In this document: piece after piece, positions 8,923 through 18,739 of the stretch
How positions within the stretch are numbered: the first letter of the stretch is position 1
How the letters are laid out: each line of letters starts with the position of its first letter
Source of the DNA: Bacteroides cutis
Lineage (GTDB): Bacteria > Bacteroidota > Bacteroidia > Bacteroidales > Bacteroidaceae
NCBI RefSeq assembly: GCF_900241005.1
Contig: NZ_OEST01000004.1
Location: 248,001-312,000 of the forward strand
DNA length: 64,000 nt
Direction: 5' to 3'
Translations under genes and position numbers: made by a program
The notes under the pieces: generated by a model
Told to the model about the DNA's origin: nothing
What the model saw: the letters and a program-made list of their open reading frames with translations, nothing else
The model's database searches: none

Positions 8923-10551
8923 ATGGATAGAAGAAGTTTTTTAAAAAACACAGGCTGGTCTTTTTTAGGACTGGCTGCTTCCGGTAGCTTGTTGTCTGCA
9001 TGCCAGATGGGAAATGCTTCCGGTAAAAAAGTGATGCCGTCGGCCAGTAATCTGAAATATTTCTGGGGAGACCTGCACAACCACTGTAACATAACCTACG
9101 GACATGGTGACATGCGTTCTGCTTTTGAAGCGGCCAAGGCGCAGCTCGACTTTGTTTCCGTAACTCCACATGCCATGTGGCCCGATATTCCGGGAGCGGA
9201 TGACCCGCGGTTGAAGTGGGTGATTGAATATCATACCGGAGCCTTCAAACGTCTGCGTGAAGGTGGATACGAGAAGTATGTGGCAATGACCAATGAATAC
9301 AACAAGGAAGGAGAATTTCTTACCTTTATCGGTTATGAAGCTCATAGTATGGAGCATGGCGACCATGTAGCGCTGAATTATGATTTGGATGCTCCTCTGG
9401 TGGAATGTACTTCCATTGAAGACTGGAAGCAGAAGGCGCGTGGGCATAAAGTTTTCATTACTCCGCACCACATGGGATACCAGACGGGTTACCGTGGATA
9501 TAACTGGAATTTCTTTACGGAAGGAGAACAAACCCCCTTTGTTGAGATGTATTCCCGACATGGGCTTGCAGAGAGCGACCAAGGTGATTATAATTATTTG
9601 CATGATATGGGTCCCCGTCAATGGGAAGGAACCATTCAGTGTGGTTTAGAACAAGGGAAGAAATTCGGTATCATGGGTTCTACCGACCAGCATGCCGGAT
9701 ATCCGGGCAGCTATGGTGACGGGCGTATCGGTATCCTGGCAGAATCTTTGACGCGCGATAAGATATGGGACGCTATGAAGAACCGTCACGTATGTTGTGC
9801 CACTGGTGACAAGATTAACATTGACTTCCGTTTGAACGACGCTTTCCCCGGCGATGTGGTACGTGGGAACAGCCGCCGTATTTATCTCAACGTTGAAGGA
9901 AATAGTTGTATCGACTATATCGACATCGTCAAGAACCGTAAGTGCATTGCCCGTTTAAGCGGTCCTTTGTTGCCCGAGACTCCCGAAGGAGACACGGTAC
10001 GTTGTAAAGTGAAAGTGGAATTTGGTTGGAACCGTGAAGAAAAGTATGTACATTGGCAAGGTAAACTGTCTATTGATAAAGGGCAAATCAATGAGGTGAT
10101 ACCCTGTTTCCGCGGAGCCGCCTTCACTTCTCCCCAGCCTGGAGAAAGTGAATTTGAAACGAAGGTCAATCGTATCTTATCCGTAAGCGGTAAAGAGACA
10201 GAATTGGATATGTACAGTTCCAAGAACCCGAATACCACTACGCCTGCCATGCAAGCTGTTATCCTGGATGTTACCATGCCCAAGGACGGCGTGATTACGG
10301 CAGAGTTCAACGGTAAGAGGTTTGAGCACTCTTTGGGCGAACTGTTGGAAGGGTCACGTTCTCATTTCATGATAGGATGGCTCAGTGAAGCTATTCTCTT
10401 TAACCGTGCCATGCCCGAAAGTTGCTTCACGGTTGAACATTATCTGGAAGACAAAGAACCCGAAAGAGATACCGATTATTACTACGTCAGAGTTCGTCAG
10501 CGCGACCAGCAATGGGCATGGAGTTCTCCTATATGGGTAGAGAGAGTATAA
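8923..10551 (+). CDS. DUF3604/PHP-like metal-dependent hydrolase, Tat-type lipoprotein signal
   Basis: The protein has 542 residues. The N-terminus has a twin-arginine motif (DRRSFLK) and a lipobox (SLLSAC, Cys27), so export in folded, perhaps metal-loaded, form is likely. The segment YFWGDLHNHCNITYGHG around residues 47-61 has the metal-binding Asp-x-His-x-His of DUF3604/PHP-like proteins, and GSTDQHAGYPG further on fits another metal site. It sits 13 bp after the sulfatase and 24 bp before the kinase, so it belongs to the heparin operon (BT4655 position). Its reaction is unknown to me; a phospho- or sulfo-ester hydrolase or a lyase-related role is possible. Confidence 0.75.
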   Translation: MDRRSFLKNTGWSFLGLAASGSLLSACQMGNASGKKVMPSASNLKYFWGDLHNHCNITYGHGDMRSAFEAAKAQLDFVSVTPHAMWPDIPGADDPRLKWVIEYHTGAFKRLREGGYEKYVAMTNEYNKEGEFLTFIGYEAHSMEHGDHVALNYDLDAPLVECTSIEDWKQKARGHKVFITPHHMGYQTGYRGYNWNFFTEGEQTPFVEMYSRHGLAESDQGDYNYLHDMGPRQWEGTIQCGLEQGKKFGIMGSTDQHAGYPGSYGDGRIGILAESLTRDKIWDAMKNRHVCCATGDKINIDFRLNDAFPGDVVRGNSRRIYLNVEGNSCIDYIDIVKNRKCIARLSGPLLPETPEGDTVRCKVKVEFGWNREEKYVHWQGKLSIDKGQINEVIPCFRGAAFTSPQPGESEFETKVNRILSVSGKETELDMYSSKNPNTTTPAMQAVILDVTMPKDGVITAEFNGKRFEHSLGELLEGSRSHFMIGWLSEAILFNRAMPESCFTVEHYLEDKEPERDTDYYYVRVRQRDQQWAWSSPIWVERV

Positions 10552-10575
10552 TATGCTTCATAAATACATTGTACT

Positions 10576-11505
10576 ATGGAATATGCTATAGGTATTGATC
10601 TTGGCGGTACATCCATAAAATATGCTTTGGTAGATAAAGCGGGGTTTTCTTCCTTTGAGGGGAGATTACCCTCTTTTGCTTCTGTCTCGTCGGCGGAAGT
10701 GATAAGGCAACTGGTGAAGGCAGCTACCATTGTAAAGGATGAGGCTGGAAAACGAGATTGGGCGATAAAAGGCATCGGGCTCGGTACGCCGGGTATTGTG
10801 GACGAAACAAACCGCGTTGTACTGGGTGGTGCCGAGAATATAGTGGGTTGGGAGAATATTGACGTTGCCTCTTTACTCGAAGAACAAACGGGCTTGCCGG
10901 TCATTGTAGGGAATGATGCCAACCTGATGGGGTTGGGAGAGACGAAATATGGTGCTGGAAGAGGTTGTACGCACGTCGTCTTCCTCACTGTGGGTACCGG
11001 TATCGGCGGTGCCGTAATTATTGATGGAAAACTTTTCAACGGATATGCCAATCGTGGCACGGAACTGGGGCATGTCCCTTTGATTGCAAATGGTGAGCGA
11101 TGTGCTTGTGGAGCAGTAGGGTGTTTGGAACATTATGCTTCGACTGCAGCTTTGGTAAGACGTTTCACCGCATTGGCAACCGAACGTGGATTAAAGTTCG
11201 ATGTGGAAATAGACGGTGAACTGATTGTCCGTTTGTATCACGAGGCTTTCCCTTTGGCTGTAGATTGCATGAACGAGCATTTCTACTACCTGGGAAGAGG
11301 TATTGCCGGGTTTATCAACATCTTTAGTCCGCAAAAGATAGTAGTCGGTGGAGGAGTTGCTGAATCGGGTACCTTCTATTTGGAGAAAATAAGGCAGGTT
11401 GTCAAAGAAAATACCATACCGGATTGTGCTTTGAACACCGAAATCGTGACAGCCGAATTAGGGAACAAGGCCGGTTTTATCGGGGCGGCATCGTTAATTT
11501 TATAA
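10576..11505 (+). CDS. ROK-family sugar kinase
   Basis: This 309-residue cytoplasmic protein begins with the phosphate-binding loop IGIDLGGTSIKYALV and has GTPGIVDE, NDANLMGLGE, GTGIGGAVI and the zinc motif CACGAVGCLEH at about residues 175-186. There is no N-terminal helix-turn-helix, so it is a kinase and not a ROK repressor. In the heparin locus it probably phosphorylates GlcNAc or a related hexosamine released from imported disaccharides. This substrate is inferred from context. The MFS transporter starts 12 bp after its stop. Confidence 0.92.
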   Translation: MEYAIGIDLGGTSIKYALVDKAGFSSFEGRLPSFASVSSAEVIRQLVKAATIVKDEAGKRDWAIKGIGLGTPGIVDETNRVVLGGAENIVGWENIDVASLLEEQTGLPVIVGNDANLMGLGETKYGAGRGCTHVVFLTVGTGIGGAVIIDGKLFNGYANRGTELGHVPLIANGERCACGAVGCLEHYASTAALVRRFTALATERGLKFDVEIDGELIVRLYHEAFPLAVDCMNEHFYYLGRGIAGFINIFSPQKIVVGGGVAESGTFYLEKIRQVVKENTIPDCALNTEIVTAELGNKAGFIGAASLIL

Positions 11506-11517
11506 ACTAAAAATACA

Positions 11518-12795
11518 ATGAAAAATAACAAGAAATGGGGTATGCTGGCATTGATAATGATGTTCTGGTTTACTATTTCATTTATTACTAATATTTTGGG
11601 ACCGCTCATCCCTGATATCATCCATAATTTTGAGCTGAAAGACCTGGCAATGGCCGGATTTATCCCGACTTCATTCTTTCTGGCGTATGCCATCATGTCC
11701 ATACCGGCAGGAATTCTGATAGATAAATACGGAGAGAAATCGGTTTTGTTCACTGGCTTCCTCATGCCTTTCATCGGTACTATTCTGTTTGCCTGCTTCC
11801 CGTTCTATCTCATGTTACTACTGTCTTCTTTCATCATCGGTCTGGGAATGGCGATGTTGCAGACAGTGCTCAATCCCTTGCAACGTGCTGTCGGTGGCGA
11901 GGAAAACTATGCGTTTATAGCCGAGTTGGCCCAGTTTATGTTCGGGGTAGCGTCTTTTGTCAGTCCTTTGGTCTATACTTGGTTGATACGTGCACTGGCA
12001 CCGGGAGTTTATGAATCGGGACAAAATCTGTTGCTCGATATTCTGGCAAAGGTCACTCCGGCCACTCTTCCGTGGGTTTCCCTTTATTGGGTATTCACGT
12101 TGCTGTTGCTCATCATGCTGGTAGTTGTGGCGTTGGTTCGTTTCCCGCGCATCGAGTTGAAAGAAGATGAACGCAGCGGTTCTTCCTCTTCTTATAAAAC
12201 CCTGTTCAGGCAGAAATATGTATGGCTTTTCTTTCTGGGTATTTTCTGCTACGTCAGTACGGAGCAAGGTGTTTCCATCTTTATGAGTACTTTCCTCGAA
12301 CAATATCATGGCATCGATCCTAAAACTGTCGGTGCACAAAGCATCAGCTACTTCTGGGGGGCTATGACCATCGGTTGTCTCTTTGGCATGTTCTTGCTGA
12401 AACTGATAGATAGTAAGCGCTTATTGCAGATTTCAGGAATACTCTCCATGATATTGCTTCTCCTGGCACTTTTCGGTACCGCTGAAATAGCGATATGGGC
12501 TTTCCCCGCAATCGGTTTCTGTATTTCTATGATGTATTCCATCGTATTCTCCTTGGCTCTGAATACGGTGACTCAAAATCATGGTTCCTTTGCCGGAGTT
12601 CTTTGCTCGGCAATCGTGGGTGGAGCTTGTGGCCCTTTATTCATCAGTCTGCTTTCGGATGCCACTTCATTGCGTGTAGGTATGTTGCTGGTATTGGTAT
12701 TTATGGGATATATTACGTTTATCGGCTTTTGGGCACATCCTTTGGTAAACAATAAAACGGTTAGCCTGAAAGAACTGTTTACTTTCCGAAAATAA
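11518..12795 (+). CDS. MFS sugar transporter
   Basis: The protein has 425 residues with about 12 hydrophobic segments in two halves separated by a charged loop (RFPRIELKEDERSG). IDKYGEKSV after the second segment corresponds to the MFS loop 2-3 signature. The type resembles the fucose/glucose/GlcNAc transporters common in Bacteroides. It lies between the ROK kinase and the PL15 lyase, so it probably carries monosaccharides or desulfated disaccharides from the periplasm to the kinase. Confidence 0.9.
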   Translation: MKNNKKWGMLALIMMFWFTISFITNILGPLIPDIIHNFELKDLAMAGFIPTSFFLAYAIMSIPAGILIDKYGEKSVLFTGFLMPFIGTILFACFPFYLMLLLSSFIIGLGMAMLQTVLNPLQRAVGGEENYAFIAELAQFMFGVASFVSPLVYTWLIRALAPGVYESGQNLLLDILAKVTPATLPWVSLYWVFTLLLLIMLVVVALVRFPRIELKEDERSGSSSSYKTLFRQKYVWLFFLGIFCYVSTEQGVSIFMSTFLEQYHGIDPKTVGAQSISYFWGAMTIGCLFGMFLLKLIDSKRLLQISGILSMILLLLALFGTAEIAIWAFPAIGFCISMMYSIVFSLALNTVTQNHGSFAGVLCSAIVGGACGPLFISLLSDATSLRVGMLLVLVFMGYITFIGFWAHPLVNNKTVSLKELFTFRK

Positions 12796-12838
12796 GTAGT
12801 CACCACTGTCTGATTATAGTATAAATTACAATATACTT

Positions 12839-15445
12839 ATGAAAAAGCTATTATTCTGTCTTCCTGTAATCTGTTTGCTTTGGGCTTGTGGTAGTTCGGA
12901 GCAACCCGCAATAATCAAGGTTACCAATGAGACTTTGATGCACGAAGTCCGTGAGACTCCTTCTCCCATGGATGGCGCACGTGTTGCAATGAACCCGCCA
13001 CGTTTCATGTGGCCGGATAAGTTTCCCCATTTGGGCGCTGTTCTGGATGGTGTTCCCGGCAAAGTGGATGAAAAGCCCAAAGTGCTTTATCGTATCCGTA
13101 TTTCACAAGATAAGAATTTCAGTAAAGATGTCATCACAGGAGAGCGTGCCTGGGCTTTCTTCAATCCCTTCCAAACTTTGGCTCAGGGAAGGTGGTATTG
13201 GCAACATGCATACGTCACTCCTGCGGGGACGGAAGAATGGTCACCCGTCTATCAGTTTGAGATAGATGAGAATACTACGGAATTTAATCCGCCTGCTTTG
13301 GATAAAGTTCTCTCCATATATTCTCCCCGCCATCCGCGCGTACTTCTTGATGCCGATGATTGGGATGGTATCATAGCACGAAACAAGAACAATCCCGAAG
13401 CGAAAGCTTACATAGCCAAAGCTTCCCATTGTATAGCCCATCCCTTGAAGCATCTTCAGGAAGAGATTGATACTACTACTGTTGTCACCCTGACTAACAT
13501 CGTTCAGCGTAAGTCTGCCCTTATTCGTGAAAGCCGCAAAATTGTGGACCGCGAAGAAGCCAACGTAGAAGCTCTGGTCCGTGCATATCTTCTGACCAAA
13601 GACGAGAAGTATTACAAAGAAGGTATCAAGCGCCTGAGTGAAATTCTTTCCTGGCAAAAAAGTAAATATTTTGCCGGAGACTTCAACCTGTCCACTTTGT
13701 TGTCTATGAGCACTTCCGCATACGATGGCTATTACAATCTGCTCACCCCCAAAGAAAAACTACTTTTGCAGGAAAATATCCGCAACATCGGCGATAAGTT
13801 CTTTAATGAGTACGTCAACCATCTGGAAAACCGTATCGCGGACAATCATGTCTGGCAGATGACTTTCCGCATCCTCACAATGGCTGCTTTCGCTACTGTC
13901 GGTGAACTGCCCGAAGCATCTACGTGGACCGATTATTGTTATAATGAATGGATTTCGCGCCTGCCGGGGCTGAATAAGGATGGTGCATGGCACAACGGTG
14001 ATGCATATTTTCACGTGAATATCCGTACGTTGATAGAAGTACCCGCCTTTTTCTCACGCATATCCGGTTTCGATTTTTTTGCGGACCCATGGTACAATAA
14101 CAATGCTTTGTATGTCATTTATCAACAACCCCCGTTTTCCAAATCGGGTGGGCATGGAAACTCTCACGAAAAGCAGCTCTCTCCCAATGGAGGCCGTGTG
14201 GGATATGCCGACGCCATTGCCCGTGAATGTAACAATCCGTGGGCGGCAGCTTATGTGTACGAAATCTTACAGGAAGATCCCGATGCCTTCTCAAGAGCTT
14301 TTGAGATAAAACCGGCGGATTTAGCCTGGTATCGTTGCACCACCCGGAAAAAACGTCCTGCTTATACGGTTCATCTGTCCGACCTTCCCGGATGTAAAGT
14401 GTTCAATGAAACGGGTACGGCTCTGATGAATACCGATATCGGCCATCATGCCGATAACGCGATGTTGTCTTTCCGTAGCAGTGCATACGGATCCACTTCC
14501 CATGCTTTGGCCAATCAAAATGCTTTCAACACTTTTTATGGCGGCAAGGCTATTTTCTATAGTAGCGGGCACCGTACCGGATTTACCGACGACCATTGTA
14601 TGTACGCCTATAGAAATACGCGTGCTCACAATTCTATCTTGGTCAATGGTATGGGACAAAAAATAGGTACGGAAGGTTACGGATGGATCCCTCGTTATTA
14701 TGAAGGCGAGGAACTCTCTTATGTAGTAGGGGATGCTTCTAACGCATACGGAGAAGTGGTTTCTCCTTTGTGGCTGGAACGTGGACGCTTGTCCGGTACC
14801 CGATATACACCGGAGATGGGCTGGGACGAAAATAAATTGGACTTCTTCCGTCGCCACATCGTCCAGTTGGGACGTTCCGGTCTTTTTGTCGTTTATGATG
14901 AATTGGCCGCTAAAGAACCTGTAAAGTGGAATTACTTATTGCATACGGTGGAACTTCCTATGGAAATTACCGGAGAAGAAGGAGGACTTCGTATTTTGGG
15001 TAAAAACAAAGCCGATGGCATATCAGTGGCTCATCTGTTCTCTTCTCAGGAGATGACTTATGCACAGACGGATACTTTCTTTGTGGCCGCTGTAGATTGG
15101 AAGAACCGTCTGGGTAAATCCATGGATAATCATTATCATTTCACGGCAACTACTACCCCCTGTACACGGACATGTTTCCTGAACGTGATAGATGTACATG
15201 GAAATAATCGTCCCGATATCATCGTGACGCGTGACGGAAACTCTATTCTTGCAGACGGTTGGGTGATAGAGTGCAATCTGGCAGGAGATAGTACACCTTA
15301 TCTGCGTATACGGAATGACCATAAAAATGTTTCACTGGACTTTAACTATGATACCAATAAAGGCGTCACGACTATAATAGATCATGTGAATGGGAAAAAA
15401 GTAGAAAAGAAATTGGTTGACTTCTTACCAAGCTTTGAGATATAA
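12839..15445 (+). CDS. PL15-type exolytic heparinase, DUF4962 + heparinase II/III, lipoprotein
   Basis: The 868-residue protein has the signal LLWAC (Cys17). DUF4962 (beta-sandwich plus alpha/alpha barrel) occupies roughly residues 25-500 and the heparinase II/III-like beta domain follows. Candidate catalytic residues are His337 (ADNHVWQM), Tyr390 (GDAYFHVN) and His555 (STSHALANQ). Their spacing follows His311, Tyr365 and His531 of the PL15 oligoalginate lyase Atu3025 to within two residues. The syntenic BT4652 and related PL15 enzymes act as exo-lyases on heparin/heparan oligosaccharides. It is last in the operon. A paralogue with the same motifs is encoded at 26767-29349. Confidence 0.92.
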   Translation: MKKLLFCLPVICLLWACGSSEQPAIIKVTNETLMHEVRETPSPMDGARVAMNPPRFMWPDKFPHLGAVLDGVPGKVDEKPKVLYRIRISQDKNFSKDVITGERAWAFFNPFQTLAQGRWYWQHAYVTPAGTEEWSPVYQFEIDENTTEFNPPALDKVLSIYSPRHPRVLLDADDWDGIIARNKNNPEAKAYIAKASHCIAHPLKHLQEEIDTTTVVTLTNIVQRKSALIRESRKIVDREEANVEALVRAYLLTKDEKYYKEGIKRLSEILSWQKSKYFAGDFNLSTLLSMSTSAYDGYYNLLTPKEKLLLQENIRNIGDKFFNEYVNHLENRIADNHVWQMTFRILTMAAFATVGELPEASTWTDYCYNEWISRLPGLNKDGAWHNGDAYFHVNIRTLIEVPAFFSRISGFDFFADPWYNNNALYVIYQQPPFSKSGGHGNSHEKQLSPNGGRVGYADAIARECNNPWAAAYVYEILQEDPDAFSRAFEIKPADLAWYRCTTRKKRPAYTVHLSDLPGCKVFNETGTALMNTDIGHHADNAMLSFRSSAYGSTSHALANQNAFNTFYGGKAIFYSSGHRTGFTDDHCMYAYRNTRAHNSILVNGMGQKIGTEGYGWIPRYYEGEELSYVVGDASNAYGEVVSPLWLERGRLSGTRYTPEMGWDENKLDFFRRHIVQLGRSGLFVVYDELAAKEPVKWNYLLHTVELPMEITGEEGGLRILGKNKADGISVAHLFSSQEMTYAQTDTFFVAAVDWKNRLGKSMDNHYHFTATTTPCTRTCFLNVIDVHGNNRPDIIVTRDGNSILADGWVIECNLAGDSTPYLRIRNDHKNVSLDFNYDTNKGVTTIIDHVNGKKVEKKLVDFLPSFEI

Positions 15446-15487
15446 TATTTATATTTGCTATCCACTAACAGATAGATAAACGAGCGT

Positions 15488-16117
15488 ATGGATAGTAAAT
15501 TCGTAGTAAATATAGGCCGTCAGTTAGGAAGTGGCGGACGTGAAATAGGTGAGAAGCTTGCTGCCCGTCTGGGTATAGACTTTTATGATAAGGAGTTAAT
15601 CAACCTTGCTTCAGAAGAGAGCGGCCTTTGTCGTGAGTTCTTTGAGAAGGCCGATGAAAAGGCTTCACAAGGAATTATAGGCGGTCTGTTTGGTATGAGA
15701 TTTCCGTTTATCAGTGATGGAGCCATGCCGGCAACGAATTGTCTTAGCAACGATGCATTGTTTAAAGTGCAGAGCGATGTGATACGCCGGTTGGCTGCCG
15801 AAAAGTCTTGCCTGTTTGTAGGTCGTTGCGCCGATTATATTTTGAGGGATCATCCACGTTGTGTCAATGTATTTATTTCTTCCACCACTGAAGACCGTAT
15901 AATTCGTTTGTGCCGTTTGCATTCTGTTTCAGAAAGTACGGCGGAAGAAATGATTCGCAAGGCAGATAAAAAACGCTCGGAATACTATAATTATTATAGT
16001 TTCAAAACATGGGGAGCCGCCGCAACCTATCATCTGTGTGTAGATTCGTCTGCGCTGGGGATTGGTGGAACGGTAGGATATATTGAAGAATTTGTAAAAA
16101 GAAAATTGGATTTGTAA
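15488..16117 (+). CDS. Cytidylate kinase-like family protein
   Basis: The protein has 209 residues and a P-loop-like start, NIGRQLGSGGREIGEKLA, typical of the cytidylate-kinase-like family (AAA_26), followed by GIDFYDKELI and CLFVGRCADYIL. These proteins occur in many Bacteroides next to unrelated genes, and their true substrate is not established. It starts 42 bp after the lyase, where a weak TAnnTTTG match (15450-15457) may give it its own promoter. A terminator follows. A link to the heparin locus is not supported. Confidence 0.85.
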   Translation: MDSKFVVNIGRQLGSGGREIGEKLAARLGIDFYDKELINLASEESGLCREFFEKADEKASQGIIGGLFGMRFPFISDGAMPATNCLSNDALFKVQSDVIRRLAAEKSCLFVGRCADYILRDHPRCVNVFISSTTEDRIIRLCRLHSVSESTAEEMIRKADKKRSEYYNYYSFKTWGAAATYHLCVDSSALGIGGTVGYIEEFVKRKLDL

Positions 16118-16155
16118 CTTCTTTAGTATTTTCGTTGCAGAGATATGGATTTTTT

Positions 16156-16185
16156 AGAGCTGAATTTTATTCAGCTCTTTTTTGT
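16156..16185 (+). terminator. Rho-independent terminator after the cytidylate-kinase-like gene
   Basis: AGAGCTGAA at 16156-16164 pairs with TTCAGCTCT at 16170-16178 and is followed by a T-run. Confidence 0.85.
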
Positions 16186-16307
16186 TTAGTACCTATTATT
16201 ATCATTCTTTCCAATTGCTTTGTTAGTTGATAAAAAGGAACCTATTGATTAGCTTTTTTAAGAGAGGCTGAAAAATGTAGAAGGAATATAATATTTTGAT
16301 ATCCAAT

Positions 16308-16556
16308 ATGCTATATCGTTTTTTAAACGTTGATTATATCAACGGTTTTTCCGGTTCTACCGTTTCTGTAGATGATATTATGCAATACTCCGGTGCCGAT
16401 AAGCTGCGGGTATATCCCGCTCTCTTTGAACTGGAACAAAGTGGATGGCTCGAAGTGGTGGAGAGGGAGGAACTGGGAGCGCCCACGGTGGTGCGCATGA
16501 GGAAAGATATGCATAGGGAGGATGCCCATGAGGAGAAATGCTCTTGCACGGAATGA
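16308..16556 (+). CDS. Small winged-helix-like protein of unknown role
   Basis: From ATG 16308 the frame encodes 82 residues; a TTG at 16296 is an alternative start. The middle reads like a winged helix: helices in VDDIMQYSGADKLRVYPALFEL-type order, then a wing with paired strands (WLEVVEREE, PTVVRMRK). The tail is charged and has CSC. This resembles short MarR/PadR-like DNA-binding domains. No strong promoter is seen, a terminator hairpin follows at 16604, and AAGGAA lies upstream as a possible ribosome site. Both expression and function are inferred; it could be a conserved Bacteroides hypothetical protein. Confidence 0.6.
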   Translation: MLYRFLNVDYINGFSGSTVSVDDIMQYSGADKLRVYPALFELEQSGWLEVVEREELGAPTVVRMRKDMHREDAHEEKCSCTE

Positions 16557-16603
16557 GATAAAGGAATAAACGACAGGTAACAGCGGTTACTTTGTTTTAG
16601 GCG

Positions 16604-16648
16604 GCAGCCGGAACGGTTCTTGAGGAATTTGTTCCGGCTGCTTTTTTC
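16604..16648 (+). terminator. Rho-independent terminator after the small winged-helix gene
   Basis: GCAGCCGGAAC at 16604-16614 pairs perfectly with GTTCCGGCTGC at 16631-16641 and is followed by TTTTTT. It supports a real transcription unit over the small upstream frame. Confidence 0.85.
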
Positions 16649-16744
16649 TATAGATCTCTTTATTGTTCTGTTGAATGCAAGTATTTCTCGATTTTATATT
16701 TAAATGATTTCTCTCTTGGAATTCACAATGGGATTTTATATATG

Positions 16745-16777
16745 CAAAAAAGAGGACTCTGTTTCCAAAGTCCTCTT
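16745..16777 (-). terminator. Terminator for the minus-strand transporter
   Basis: On the minus strand AAGAGGACT and AGTCCTCTT (16777-16769 and 16758-16750) form a stem followed by a T-run. It lies 30 bp after the stop of the transporter gene. Confidence 0.8.
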
Positions 16778-16806
16778 GCATCTTTTATCTTGTTTAAAAT
16801 TTCACC

Positions 16807-18471
16807 TTACATCATCGTCAGCAATATCATCTGTCCCGTCAGGATACGCAGGAACATCGTCAGAGGATACACTGTAGAATAACCTACCGACGGAGCGTCG
16901 TTGCCTGATACTTGGTTGGAGTATGCCAATGCGGGGGGATCGGTATTACTACCGGCTATCAAACCCATAAGGGTGAAATAGTTGACTTTGCAATAGAGAC
17001 GGGCGATGATACCGATAATAAGCAGAGGGATGACAGTAATCAGGAAACCGTAGCCGACGTATAACAGACCGTCTCCGTCTACTACCGTCTGAACGAAGTG
17101 TTCGCCCGCTTCGATGCCAACACTGGCAAGGAAGAGTACGATACCGATTTCGCGCAACATCAGGTTGGCACTCATGGTGGTATAGGTGACCAGATGTAGT
17201 TTATGTCCGAAACGTCCTATCAGGATGGCTACTACCAACGGACCACCTGCCAAACCTAGTTTTACAGGGGTCGGCATGCCGGGGAAGGCGAAGGGAAGGC
17301 TGCCTAAAAGAATTCCGAGGAAGATACCTACGAAGATGGTCACGATGTTCGGAGTGTCCAGACGCTTCAATTGGTTACCCAGTACGCTTGCCACACGCTC
17401 CACAGCATCTTGCTGACCTACTACCATTACACGGTCGCCTACTTGGAGAACGAGGTTGGGGTCGGCGAACAAATCCATACCTGAACGGTTGATGCGGGTT
17501 ACGTTTACTCCGTAAAGGCTGCGGAAGTGCATGCTACCCAGTTTCTTGCCGTTGATATCTGTCTTGGTGACCAGGATGCGGCGCGATACCATCGGGGTGT
17601 CTTGCTTTTCCCAGTCCACTTGGATCTCTTTACCGATGAAAGCGGTTACGGCTTCGGCATCTTCTTCGGAACAAACGATGAAAAGCTGGTCGCCGATATG
17701 GAAAACGGTATCTTGGTTGGGTATGCTTACGTGACCGTTGTGGCGGATACGGGAACATACGAAAGGACGACCCAGAAAGTCTTTTATCTGGAGAAGTTTC
17801 TTGCCGTCGATGGATTCGTTGCGCACTTCAAGGTGCAGCATGTGCGGCTTGTGCTTCATGTCATTGTCCTGCTTGTTGAGATCTTCCTCTTCTTTAGCGA
17901 AGTTGATGCGGAAGATATAGCGGATGGCGATAATGGAACCGATGATGCCGACAACACCGAGTGGATAAGCGCAGGCGTAACCCAACGCAATGGGATCTCC
18001 GGTATAGTTAAGCTGATTCAGGGCTTCCTGGGCAGCACCGAGACCCGGAGTATTGGTGACGGCACCATAAAGGATACCGATTGTCATCGGCAGTTCCAGT
18101 CTGCCGTTGGCAATGAAATAGATACCCAGCGCCACAGCTATATTCAACACTACGATGCCTACCGCAAGCATATTCAACGTCATGCCCCCTTTCTTGAAAG
18201 AAGAGAAAAATGACGGGCCGACTTGCAGACCGATACAGAATACAAATAAAATCAAACCAAATTCGCGGATGAAGTGCAGAATATGTGTTTCTCCCGTGAA
18301 ACCGAAATGTCCCATTAGGATACCGGCAAAGAGCACAAACGTAACTCCCAGCGATACCCCGAAAATCTTAATCTTACCCAACAACACACCCACAGAGATG
18401 ACGAATGCATACAGACAGACAATGTGGGCGACAGATGTGGGGTCCCATAGCAAACTTTCTAACCAGTTCAT
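16807..18471 (-). CDS. AspT/YidE/YbjL-family transporter with two TrkA-C domains
   Basis: The 554-residue protein has two membrane halves with several helices each, flanking two central cytoplasmic TrkA-C (RCK_C) domains: roughly residues 205-290 ([17 protein letters not shown]... [17 protein letters not shown]) and 300-365 (LHVQVGD-like [13 protein letters not shown]). [10 protein letters not shown] near the C-terminus and [12 protein letters not shown] in the first half are the duplicated family signature. Members include aspartate:alanine exchangers, but the substrate of YidE-like proteins is generally unknown. It is transcribed alone from a strong consensus promoter. Confidence 0.88.
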   Translation of the reverse strand: MNWLESLLWDPTSVAHIVCLYAFVISVGVLLGKIKIFGVSLGVTFVLFAGILMGHFGFTGETHILHFIREFGLILFVFCIGLQVGPSFFSSFKKGGMTLNMLAVGIVVLNIAVALGIYFIANGRLELPMTIGILYGAVTNTPGLGAAQEALNQLNYTGDPIALGYACAYPLGVVGIIGSIIAIRYIFRINFAKEEEDLNKQDNDMKHKPHMLHLEVRNESIDGKKLLQIKDFLGRPFVCSRIRHNGHVSIPNQDTVFHIGDQLFIVCSEEDAEAVTAFIGKEIQVDWEKQDTPMVSRRILVTKTDINGKKLGSMHFRSLYGVNVTRINRSGMDLFADPNLVLQVGDRVMVVGQQDAVERVASVLGNQLKRLDTPNIVTIFVGIFLGILLGSLPFAFPGMPTPVKLGLAGGPLVVAILIGRFGHKLHLVTYTTMSANLMLREIGIVLFLASVGIEAGEHFVQTVVDGDGLLYVGYGFLITVIPLLIIGIIARLYCKVNYFTLMGLIAGSNTDPPALAYSNQVSGNDAPSVGYSTVYPLTMFLRILTGQMILLTMM

Positions 18472-18505
18472 AGTACCTTATTATATGTCGTTCTTAAATT
18501 TTGCG

Positions 18506-18536
18506 CAAAATTACTTAATAAAGGGGAGGTGGCAAA
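18506..18536 (-). promoter_or_regulatory. Consensus Bacteroides promoter of the transporter gene
   Basis: Read on the minus strand: TTTG (complement at 18533-18536), a 19-nt spacer, then TAATTTTG (18513-18506). This matches the -33 TTTG / -7 TAnnTTTG consensus exactly, 34 nt before the start codon. Confidence 0.75.
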
Positions 18537-18673
18537 GGGTTTATGCTACTTTTTGCTATACAGGCTTTGCAAAAATAAATACATGATAATGAAATGTTCC
18601 GCTTCTGAATAATCACGGAGTCACGGGCAAGTGCAATTTTCACTAAAAAAACTTTTTGTTTTAAGTATTTCAG

Positions 18674-18681
18674 TATATTTG
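18674..18681 (+). promoter_or_regulatory. Candidate -7 element of mutA-mutB
   Basis: TATATTTG matches TAnnTTTG, 58 nt before the mutA start. No TTTG lies at the usual 19-21 nt upstream, so the -33 part is weak. Confidence 0.45.
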
Positions 18682-18739
18682 CAAGTCTCTTGATGACATT
18701 ATGAAATACTATTCATCTATTTATAATTTTAAATAAACT

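Noticed and set aside
16118..16307. Insertion sequence or attachment site between the kinase-like gene and the small winged-helix gene
   Set aside because: No transposase fragment, terminal inverted repeats or duplicated target were seen; only a terminator and AT-rich DNA.
17527..18213. Long plus-strand open frame inside the transporter gene
   Set aside because: Antisense shadow of a conserved membrane protein gene; composition mirrors the opposite strand.
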